Shown here in pieces: positions 57,672 through 63,689 of a stretch of DNA of 63,689 bases. How positions within the stretch are numbered: the stretch's first letter is position 1; the number at the start of each line of letters is the position of its first letter. The DNA comes from Candidatus Zipacnadia bacterium. GTDB taxonomy: Bacteria > Armatimonadota > Zipacnadia > Zipacnadales > UBA5352. The notes under the pieces are model-generated. The model searched no databases. It was not told the origin of the DNA and worked only from the letters and a program-made list of their open reading frames with translations. The stretch lies in contig JALGUJ010000014.1 in the NCBI GenBank assembly GCA_029820945.1, positions 1-63,689 on the forward strand, read 5' to 3'. Both the position numbers and the translations under genes were made by a program.

Positions 57672-57882
57672 CAGGCCGCGGCGGCTTCTGGATGAAGCCC
57701 GCGGCCTGCGGGGGAGTCGGTCGAGTGGGTCTCTGTGCTCTTTGCGATGGAGGCGCCGGATCCGGCCTCCGCGTACACCGATCAGGCCGCGGGGCTTTCG
57801 GCGAGCCGCCCGCGGCCTGGTTCTTTTCCCGTCTTGCTGCTACAGGTGAACCGGCGCTAGGCGACCCGCCCTCGCCAGCGCC
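57672..57882 (-). promoter_or_regulatory. trp operon attenuator leader structures
   Basis: In minus-strand order there are four stem-loops. (1) 57882-57853 is a hairpin GGCGCTGGCGA / TCGCC-T-AGCGCC overlapping the Trp codons and stop of the leader peptide. (2) 57819-57783 has outer arms CAGGCCGCGG / CCGCGGCCTG. (3) GGAGGCCGGATCCGGCGCCTCC-like sequence near 57750 contains CCGGCGC, complementary to GCGCCGG in the first hairpin. (4) 57708-57672 has the same outer arms as (2) and is followed by TTTCGGTT, the best terminator candidate. Mutually exclusive pairing is plausible. The exact scheme is inferred. Confidence 0.65.
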
Positions 57883-57928
57883 AAGCCCAGAGATACGCGA
57901 CCGAATACCTGCAACAGTCAGTGGTCAT
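57857..57928 (-). CDS. trpL: trp leader peptide (23 residues, three Trp)
   Basis: ATG 57928 to TAG 57857 encodes 23 residues with the segment AYLWAWRWRGRVA, so Trp at 14, 16 and 18. Three Trp codons within five, at the end of a short ORF right after a promoter and overlapping a hairpin, are the mark of ribosome-mediated attenuation. Stalling of a ribosome starved for Trp-tRNA at these codons would open the first hairpin and favour readthrough into trpE. There is no strong SD, but the promoter puts the ATG only about seven bases into the mRNA, so translation would be leaderless-like. It ends 312 bases before trpE. Confidence 0.8.
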   Translation of the reverse strand: MTTDCCRYSVAYLWAWRWRGRVA

Positions 57929-57941
57929 CGTTGTAGGCGGA

Positions 57942-57971
57942 ACGATAGCAGAAAGCGATGGGAGGAGTCAA
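57942..57971 (-). promoter_or_regulatory. trp operon promoter
   Basis: Minus strand: TTGACT (57971-57966), 18 bases, extended -10 TGC-TATCGT (-10 at 57947-57942). The start site would be near 57935, just ahead of the trpL ATG (57928). Confidence 0.7.
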
Positions 57972-58010
57972 GGGCGAATCTGGCTGAGGTTACGTGCGGT
58001 CTATGATATA

Positions 58011-58370
58011 TGCGAGAGGAGTCGGCTCTCTGTTCGTGGTCGCTCATTGGGGCTGTGGCAGGGGCGTGCCATAGGCATTGCGCCGCGTACTCCAGCCAGT
58101 CCGTCCGGTCAATGATACAGGTGTGCTACAGTGCCAGCAGCCTGATCATAGCCCGCATGCCCCGCTTGCTGGCGAACGGCCGCACCGGCCGGCACCGACG
58201 CTTCGGCTCCTGGTTGCGCCCCTCCGAGATCGCCACCGTCCTGGGCCGCACCGGTCCGTGCGGATGGCTCAGATACTCCACACTCGCCACATATTGCGGT
58301 ATACGACTCTGCGCCCTCGCCACCAACCCAGGCGTGCCGAAGCCTCTGAGCTATCCCAGGACGCCTGCTC
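58011..58370. other. Unassigned region between nth and the trp promoter
   Basis: About 360 bases without a recognised gene. A minus-strand frame (58126-58326) encodes 66 Arg-rich residues of no known family. A hairpin CCGCAC-CGGTCC-GTGCGG (58246-58263) might end the nth transcript. The composition is similar to the flanks. It may be an eroded gene or a spacer. Confidence 0.3.
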
Positions 58371-59054
58371 TCACTCATCGGTCTCAACTTCTCCGTTCCT
58401 GTAGGCCTCGCAGAAGCGCGAGATCGGGCAGTGGTGGCAGTCGGGGCGCGAGGGGTGGCAGGTCTCGCGGCCGTGCTGCACCATGTTCAGGTGAAGCTGG
58501 AAGTACAGCTCCGCGGGGATCGCGTCGCGGAGCGTGTCGTGGGCCTTCTCGGGCGTGGGGGCCTCAGGCAGCCAGCCCAGCCGCGAGGCCACGCGGAAGA
58601 CGTGCGTGTCCACCGGGAAGCAGGGCATGCCGCAGTCGAACAGCAGCACGATGGCGATGGTCTTGGGCCCGACGCCCTTGAAGCCCCCCAGGTACTCCCA
58701 GGCCTCGTCCGCCTCCATGTCGCAGATGTGAGCAAGCGACAGATCGCCGCGCTCGGCGTCGAGCTGCTCGAGGATGGCGTGGATGCGCGCGGACTTGGTG
58801 GGCGCCAGGCCCGCCTGCCGGATCGGCCTCTCGATGGCCTTCGGGCCGGCCTCGAGCGCCTCGCGCCAGTCGGGGAAGGTCGCCTTGAGGCGCTCGAAGG
58901 CGGGGATCGAGTTCAGATCGGTGGTATTCTGTGACAGGATGGTGCGGATGAGTGTGTCGAGCGGCTCGCGAGCCTCGCGTGTCTTCTCGCCGTAGCGCTT
59001 CGCGAGCAGCTCGTCCACGCGGCGGAAGGTCCTCGCGCGCAGTCGCCTGGGCAC
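58371..59054 (-). CDS. nth: Endonuclease III-like DNA glycosylase
   Basis: A 227-residue HhH-GPD protein with a 4Fe-4S cluster. The helix-hairpin-helix is YLGGFKGVGPKTIAIVLLF (about 121-139) with the catalytic Lys, followed by FPVDTHVFRVASRLGW with the catalytic Asp (about 145-160). The cluster ligands are in CHPSRPDCHHCPISRFC, spaced C-x6-C-x2-C-x5-C. It removes oxidised pyrimidines and nicks the abasic site. Divergence from E. coli Nth (an N-terminal extension, PKT instead of RKT) leaves open a MutY-like or mismatch-specific role, but the Lys/Asp pair favours a bifunctional Nth. It lies 12 bases after the S55 gene stop. Confidence 0.88.
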   Translation of the reverse strand: MPRRLRARTFRRVDELLAKRYGEKTREAREPLDTLIRTILSQNTTDLNSIPAFERLKATFPDWREALEAGPKAIERPIRQAGLAPTKSARIHAILEQLDAERGDLSLAHICDMEADEAWEYLGGFKGVGPKTIAIVLLFDCGMPCFPVDTHVFRVASRLGWLPEAPTPEKAHDTLRDAIPAELYFQLHLNMVQHGRETCHPSRPDCHHCPISRFCEAYRNGEVETDE

Positions 59055-59066
59055 GCGACGCCTCCC

Positions 59067-62000
59067 CTATCCTTCCGCTTCCGCCTGCATGGGGCCGGTG
59101 TCGGTCTCGCCCTCAGGCTGCTGGTCGAGCAGCGGCAGCGTCTCGACCGTGACGTTGCCGGCGGCATCGCGCAGGCGGATCTGGATCTCGAGCTGCTCGT
59201 CGGGGATCTCGGGCAGCCGGATGGTGAACAGCTCGCGCCGCGAGTCCAGCAGTCCGTCCTCGATCGGCGCGGCGCGCCACCGCTCCTCGTCGCCGAAGCT
59301 CCAGTCGATGGACGTGAGACGGCTCATCTCATCGATCGCCAGGCCCGAGAGCGTCGGCTCGTCATCACCTCGCCGCGGCCTGCTCAGCACCTTCAGCACC
59401 GGGTAGCGGTTGTCCACGACTACGCCCTCGACCACGGCCTCCTCGCGCTCTGCGTCCGCAGGGTTGCTGGGCTCGTCGCTCACCACGATCTTGAGCGTGT
59501 AGCGGCCGTCCTCCACCTCGCTGGTGTCCCACTTCCAGGAGTCCTCATCCTCTACCACCTCGAGCTGACGCCAGTCGTCCTCGCCCTCCGCCCTGGCGAA
59601 GATGGTCGTGACCAGGGTGTCGTCGTCGTCATCCTCCGCGTCCCAGGAGATCTCGAACTCGCCCCGGATGGCCTGACCGGCGTCAGGCTTCGAGACCTCC
59701 AGAGTCGGCCTGCGGTTACGCGGCAGGTAGAGCACCTCCGTGCGGCGCACGTTGGGGCCCAGCGAGTAGGGCCCTGCCAGCCGAAGGCGATACTGCAGGT
59801 AGCGCGCGGCGGGAGCCGCCATTCGCTCGCCGGGCTTGAGCAGCACCGCGGTCCAGGCGCTCCAACTGCCGTCGTCGGGCGTCGGGCTGTTGCCCGAGCG
59901 GGCGCCGACCTGCAGCGTTGCGCCCTCCGGGATGGTCGCGTCCCAGCTCATACGCGCCCAGCGCGCCATGCGCTCGGCGTCCAGTGCCCGGGAGGTGAAG
60001 CTGCCCTCGGTGGCCAGGGCGAGGTCGAGGCGCCAGAGCCGCGCAGGATTCGCCGTGGCTGCGTAGACGGCGCCCGCCCCCGCGGCGATGCAGGTGATCT
60101 GTCCGGCGACCTCATCCTCCAGCGCAACGGCCGTGCGCCCCTCGCCGTCGATCGCCACGACTCGGCCCTCATCGGCCGTGGCCGCATAGGCCAGACCGTC
60201 GGCGAAGGCCATGCCCAGCACATCCTCCTTGGCCTCCAGCACCTCGCGGGCGCGGCCGTCGGGATCCACGAAGATCACCTTGCCCTGCTCGGCGGTGCCA
60301 ATAATCAGGCGCCCCTTGCCATCCGAGGCCAGTGAGGTGCACACCTCGTCGTCGCTGCCGAAAACCTCACGCGCATAGCCCGTGGCGAGGATCTCGAAGA
60401 CGCCGCCCCTGTCGTCACCGCCGGCCGCGTACAACCGGTCTCCGGCGGTCACGAGGTCAAGCACGTGCGGTTTGCTGATCTGCGAGACCAACTCGGGCTC
60501 CTCGCCCAGGCGGAAGATGCGGCCCTGCGGCCCGGTTCCCGCCATCACCGATCCGTCGGGCATGCGCTCGAGCGCCCACACGTAGCGCGCCTCGAGCTTG
60601 TGCGCGACCTCAACCCGCCCGTCGGCGGCGATGCGCAGAACCCTGCCGTCGGGGCCCGTCCCGGCCAGGACGGCGCCGTCCCCGGTGGCAAGCAGGCTCA
60701 GCACCATCATGCTGCCTGTGTCGGCGACCATCTCGGGCTCCGAGCCCGGCCGCCAGCAGTAGACCCGGCCGGGATTGTACGTCCCGAACCAGGCGGCCTC
60801 ACCGTCGGCGGCGATGCTCCAGACGCCCGGCTCCTCGATGGCACCAAGCAGCGTCGCGCGCGGCGCGAGGAGCACCGCGCCGTCGCTGCGCACCATCGTG
60901 CCGTCGGTCTCGCCCTCCTCGAAGTCCTTCGCGGTCTCGTGGACGAAGCGGCTCAAGCCGCGGGTCAGGGCCTCGCCATCGGGCTCGGGATGCTCGCCCC
61001 TGTCCTCTTCCTCGCCCTCCTCGTCGGCCTCCTCTTCCTCCCCCGGCTCCTCCCCCACGTCCTCCATCATCTCCAGATCCGGGGGGGCGATGGTCTGCGT
61101 GGGCAGATCGCCGTCCTGCAGCGGCCGCGCGTCGCTCTGCAGGGCCGAGGCGGCCCACCACATGTGCTGCAGCCTCCCCGTGTAGCTCTCCGGCTCGTAG
61201 CCCTCGGTGTCCTCGCTACGCTTCTTCGAGACCTTCCCGCGCTCGCCCAGGCGGTTCTCGGTCGGCAGGCGGGTCACCCCGATCCCATACACGAAGTACC
61301 CGGTGTCGAAGGTCTCGCTGATCTCGGCGTATCCTGACGTAATGTCGCTGCTCTGGTCCTCGGCGAGGACATTCACGGCTTGCGGCGGCAGCGCCGGCAG
61401 CTCCGTGCCCTCGAGGCCCAGCGAGACCCTCGGCACGGAGATCGCAACGTAGAGCTGGTCGGCGCGCTTCATCTCCTCAATCACACTGGCGATGTCCTCG
61501 AGGCTGTCGATCTGAGGCAGGAGCAGGCGCAGCATGGCCTTGACGTTGAACTCATCGGCCCCCGAGGCCGCGGCCACGCGAAGCTGGCCCTTGCGCAGGT
61601 CCTGGGGCAGGTCGAAGGTCACGACCTTCTCGAACCGCTCGCCGCTTTCGGGGCGCATGACCACGTGGACGGTAAGCTGCTCGGCGGCGCGCGCGACGTG
61701 CTCGTCGGTGTAGATGCGCTCGATGGCGGCCAGCTTCGCCTCGTCGCGCAGGCTGACCCTCGCCTGCAGCCCGGCGACCTGCTGGGGCTCGAACCGGTTC
61801 TCGGTCAGGAAGTACATCGCCTCATCCACCCACCCGGCGACGGCGTACATCATGCCGGGGTGCCAGACGACATCGTGGCGGCGGATCACCGCGCCCTCAT
61901 CGCCCTTGAGCTCGAAGTCGAGCGTGGCCAGGCCCTCGCCGCTGGCGTCGTAGGCCGCCTCCAGCGCACTCAGCAACGACGACATGAGCAGCCCTGGAGT

Positions 62001-63041
62001 CAGCAGCTCGTGCTGCGCCACGCGAACCCTGAACTGGCGCGTCAGGCCGCGGTCCTCGTCGGTGATCCGGAAGCTTCCCGGGACCATAGGCGCCTCAGGC
62101 CCCACCCGCGCGCCCACTGACCAGGTGCCATCGCGCGTAAGGGTTCCCACCAGCTCCATCGGGGAGGTCAGCTTGAACGAGCGCGCCACGGAGGGCAGGA
62201 AGTCGTGGACCCACGCGGTGCTAATGGGGATCTGCACCGCGCCCATCTCCATCATCGGGTGCCCCAGGGCCAGCAGGCTGTCCCCGTTACGCCAGGTCAC
62301 CGTCCCCACCATGGTGGCGTCGAAGTCGCCCTCGATCAACTTCACCCCTACCGCCGAGCCCGGCCGAAGCTCAGTGGGCACCGGCTCGGCCAGGCGCCCT
62401 GGACCAGGCATCGTCTCCATCCCGTGGGGACCGAGCAGCTCGTCGAGCCGGCTCATCCCCGCGTCGCCCATTCCCGCGACGCTCACCAGAGGGCCGACCG
62501 GCCTGATGTTGATGGTGTGCTCGTCATGGAAGGCCGGACCGCCCACGTCCACGCGCGCCCGGTCCACCCAGCGGCCCGCCAGCCGCGCGCCGCGCAGCGG
62601 GTGATCGTCGGGCAGCGCGGCCTCGCCGCCCCCGTCGTATGAGTCGAGCATCGCCGCGATGGGCGTCACCCCACCGACGGCCTCGCGCAGAAAGCTCCAG
62701 CCGTAGGCGATGGCGCCGATGAGCCTGCCGTCCACGTAGACGGGGCTGCCGCTCATGCCGCCGATGATGCCCGATTTGCGCTCTACGATCGGGCCGGAGG
62801 TCACCTCGATGAGGATCAAGTCCTCGCCCAGGTTGGCCTTGGACAGCACCCCGAGCACCTCGACGTCGAAGCGCTCGGGCTCCACGCCCGCGAATACCGA
62901 CAGCCCGTACCCGGTCATGCCCCGGCGGAGTTCGGAGGTGCGCATCATCGTCTCGGGATCGAAGTACGGGGAGTCGGTCCCGGCGTGGGCAAGTGCGGGC
63001 ATCAGCACAAGCACGGCAAGCAGGGGGGCTCTCAGACGCAT
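59067..63041 (-). CDS. Secreted SpoIVB-type (S55) peptidase fused to a beta-propeller
   Basis: A 1324-residue protein with a signal peptide (1-20, ending AHA). Residues about 30-260 form the S55 domain: RRGMTGYGLSVFAGVEPERF (39-58), LGEDLILIEV, GIIGGMSGSPVYVDGRLIGA (91-110) with the candidate nucleophile in the GMSGSP motif, then LLALGHPMMEMGAVQIPIST carrying a His. Residues about 270-640 are uncharacterised. An acidic linker rich in Glu (about 660-700) leads to a beta-propeller (about 725-1020), with repeats such as AADGEAAWFGTYNPGRVYCW and LEAKEDVLGMAFADGLAYAA. An Ig-like or fibronectin-type C-terminus ends it (about 1080-1310). SpoIVB cleaves SpoIVFA in Bacillus; this non-sporulating context suggests an envelope protease. 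GAGGAG precedes the ATG. Confidence 0.75.
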   Translation of the reverse strand: MRLRAPLLAVLVLMPALAHAGTDSPYFDPETMMRTSELRRGMTGYGLSVFAGVEPERFDVEVLGVLSKANLGEDLILIEVTSGPIVERKSGIIGGMSGSPVYVDGRLIGAIAYGWSFLREAVGGVTPIAAMLDSYDGGGEAALPDDHPLRGARLAGRWVDRARVDVGGPAFHDEHTINIRPVGPLVSVAGMGDAGMSRLDELLGPHGMETMPGPGRLAEPVPTELRPGSAVGVKLIEGDFDATMVGTVTWRNGDSLLALGHPMMEMGAVQIPISTAWVHDFLPSVARSFKLTSPMELVGTLTRDGTWSVGARVGPEAPMVPGSFRITDEDRGLTRQFRVRVAQHELLTPGLLMSSLLSALEAAYDASGEGLATLDFELKGDEGAVIRRHDVVWHPGMMYAVAGWVDEAMYFLTENRFEPQQVAGLQARVSLRDEAKLAAIERIYTDEHVARAAEQLTVHVVMRPESGERFEKVVTFDLPQDLRKGQLRVAAASGADEFNVKAMLRLLLPQIDSLEDIASVIEEMKRADQLYVAISVPRVSLGLEGTELPALPPQAVNVLAEDQSSDITSGYAEISETFDTGYFVYGIGVTRLPTENRLGERGKVSKKRSEDTEGYEPESYTGRLQHMWWAASALQSDARPLQDGDLPTQTIAPPDLEMMEDVGEEPGEEEEADEEGEEEDRGEHPEPDGEALTRGLSRFVHETAKDFEEGETDGTMVRSDGAVLLAPRATLLGAIEEPGVWSIAADGEAAWFGTYNPGRVYCWRPGSEPEMVADTGSMMVLSLLATGDGAVLAGTGPDGRVLRIAADGRVEVAHKLEARYVWALERMPDGSVMAGTGPQGRIFRLGEEPELVSQISKPHVLDLVTAGDRLYAAGGDDRGGVFEILATGYAREVFGSDDEVCTSLASDGKGRLIIGTAEQGKVIFVDPDGRAREVLEAKEDVLGMAFADGLAYAATADEGRVVAIDGEGRTAVALEDEVAGQITCIAAGAGAVYAATANPARLWRLDLALATEGSFTSRALDAERMARWARMSWDATIPEGATLQVGARSGNSPTPDDGSWSAWTAVLLKPGERMAAPAARYLQYRLRLAGPYSLGPNVRRTEVLYLPRNRRPTLEVSKPDAGQAIRGEFEISWDAEDDDDDTLVTTIFARAEGEDDWRQLEVVEDEDSWKWDTSEVEDGRYTLKIVVSDEPSNPADAEREEAVVEGVVVDNRYPVLKVLSRPRRGDDEPTLSGLAIDEMSRLTSIDWSFGDEERWRAAPIEDGLLDSRRELFTIRLPEIPDEQLEIQIRLRDAAGNVTVETLPLLDQQPEGETDTGPMQAEAEG

Positions 63042-63223
63042 CGGTCATCTCCTCGGCTGCGGCCACCGGCCGCCGCGGTGGACTGCTTGTGCGGGGTTTC
63101 GGGGCGCGCGGGGGCGAATCCTGCCTCTGGGCGGTCCACCGGGCCCCGCGCTGGCGTCAGAGGCCGGCCACGGGCGGCGTGCCAGGCGGGATCAGCAGAT
63201 GGCACTGGACCTGTCGGCGCCGG

Positions 63224-63526
63224 TCACCGGAAGTGCCCGACCAGCCACCTGAACCAGATCGCGCTTGACTCCACCGAGTAGGGGACGACCTTCCAGAGCA
63301 ACAGTGCCGCGATGCCGAGGAAGAGCAGCCAAAGGAGCAGGAGTCCCGTCCCGACTGCCCCGCGCGCCAGCAACTCCGTGCCTCCGAAGATGAGGAGAAT
63401 CCCGGCGACCGCTACGGGCAGCCACGCCCCGACACAGGTTATGACCGCGAGCCACGACCCGAAGCAGACGAACCCCTCGTAGCCGGCGATGGGTACCGAT
63501 ACGAGCAGCATGAAGAAGCCGAGCAC
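63224..63526 (-). CDS. Small hypothetical membrane protein
   Basis: A 100-residue protein with three predicted membrane helices (about 1-20, 24-48 and 55-82) and a short basic C-terminus (IWFRWLVGHFR). No family is recognised. It starts at GTG 63526 with GGAGG a few bases upstream, or at ATG 63511. It begins only about 20 bases from the putative IS end at 63545, so its promoter may have been disrupted or supplied by the element. The 182 bases to the S55 gene hold nothing recognisable. Confidence 0.5.
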   Translation of the reverse strand: MLGFFMLLVSVPIAGYEGFVCFGSWLAVITCVGAWLPVAVAGILLIFGGTELLARGAVGTGLLLLWLLFLGIAALLLWKVVPYSVESSAIWFRWLVGHFR

Positions 63527-63544
63527 ACCGCCTCCGCATACGCT

Positions 63545-63689
63545 AGTGCAGCGCCTTGAATAAACTTGTACAGTCAGACTTCTCGTGGCTGGCCGGTATA
63601 GGTCCAGCGGTATGGTCGGGCGTCGTGTTGGTTGTGGTAGTCGATGAAGTCCATGACCGTGCGCTCCAGGTGCTCGCGGCTGGCGAAGT
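63545..63689 (-). mobile_element. End of an IS630-family insertion sequence (truncated by the window)
   Basis: The last 116 bases encode the C-terminus of an IS630-type transposase. Beyond its stop, GTGCAGCGCCTTGAATAAAC begins at 63546, immediately after a CTA(G) step. IS630/Tc1 elements duplicate TA and often sit in CTAG, so the element's left end is placed at 63544-63546. The other end is outside the window. Confidence 0.55.
63574..63689 (-). CDS. IS630-family transposase, C-terminal fragment (partial)
   Basis: The visible 37 residues include FASREHLERTVMDFIDYHNQ and RPYRWTYTGQP, ending TGA at 63574. The pattern (a helix ending FI-x-Y-H/N-N, then a basic P-Y/F-x-W-T-Y-T-G) is the C-terminal signature of IS630 DDE transposases. 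The catalytic DDE residues lie beyond the right edge. Whether the full element is intact cannot be judged here. Confidence 0.75.
   Translation of the reverse strand, partial: FASREHLERTVMDFIDYHNQHDARPYRWTYTGQPREV

Noticed and set aside
58346..58357. GGGATAGCTCAG on the minus strand, resembling the start of a tRNA
   Set aside because: No GGTTCRANNCC T-arm follows at the right distance and no cloverleaf can be drawn.

Overview
The window is a high-GC (roughly two thirds G+C), gene-dense bacterial chromosome segment. The lineage is a diderm that makes LPS: there is an LptF-LptB-LptA-LptC export set, a CDP-hexose pathway pair and GT-C mannosyltransferase-like enzymes. It is also flagellated, since an flgM gene with its own sigma-28 promoter sits at the left edge. 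DUF3084, a bacterial Clp1-like kinase, an S55 (SpoIVB-type) peptidase fused to a propeller, a DUF6785-like membrane protein, and several oxidoreductases and polysaccharide-lyase-like proteins together suggest Armatimonadota or a related environmental phylum. That taxonomic guess is inference, not proof.

Layout, left to right. 1-2.9 kb: flgM, then an ECF sigma / zinc anti-sigma / RseB-like cell-envelope stress module. 3-11 kb: a minus-strand cluster of GT2, lptC, lptA, lptB, lptF, DUF3084, an RNase H-fold protein, a Clp1-like kinase and a YhaM-like HD exoribonuclease. 10.9-12 kb: a MntA-HepT toxin-antitoxin locus with two HepT copies, one frameshifted and one lacking the catalytic motif. 12-17.5 kb: CDP-glucose pathway genes and two GT-C enzymes. 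17.5-23.2 kb: a moxR-DUF58-transglutaminase operon ending in holA and a 29-codon membrane peptide. 23.3-28 kb: Fe-alcohol dehydrogenase, an ORF-less intergenic region with a Pho-box-like operator, an acetyltransferase, a small secreted protein and thiL. 28-43.4 kb: a long minus-strand run (GNAT, thiD, GDPD, nnrD/E, lpd, PHP, a Gfo/Idh oxidoreductase carrying a SAP-like insert, an alpha/alpha toroid protein, a 1585-residue M28-like/FtsX fusion, a DUF6785-like transporter). 43.4-51.1 kb: zinc-ribbon membrane protein, phosphoesterase, a second Gfo/Idh oxidoreductase, and a heparinase-like/FG-GAP giant. 51.3-58 kb: trpE-G-D-C-B-A without trpF, preceded by a leader peptide containing three Trp codons. 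58.4-63.7 kb: endonuclease III, the S55-propeller protein, a small membrane protein and the end of an IS630-type element.

The most informative signals outside genes are: (i) a complete ribosome-mediated attenuator for the trp operon; (ii) four 11-bp-phased GCTTAAC-type repeats in front of a -10 box and an approximately 310-nt ORF-less stretch that ends in a strong hairpin terminator; (iii) a near-perfect sigma-28 promoter for flgM; (iv) an ECF-type promoter placed so close to its sigma gene that the mRNA should be leaderless; and (v) a recurring extended -10 promoter form (TGC-TAnnnT). The most unusual proteins are the degenerate M28/FtsX fusion, the oxidoreductase with an inserted SAP/Rho-N-like motif, and the HepT paralogue in which both the RNase His and the AMPylated Tyr are replaced.
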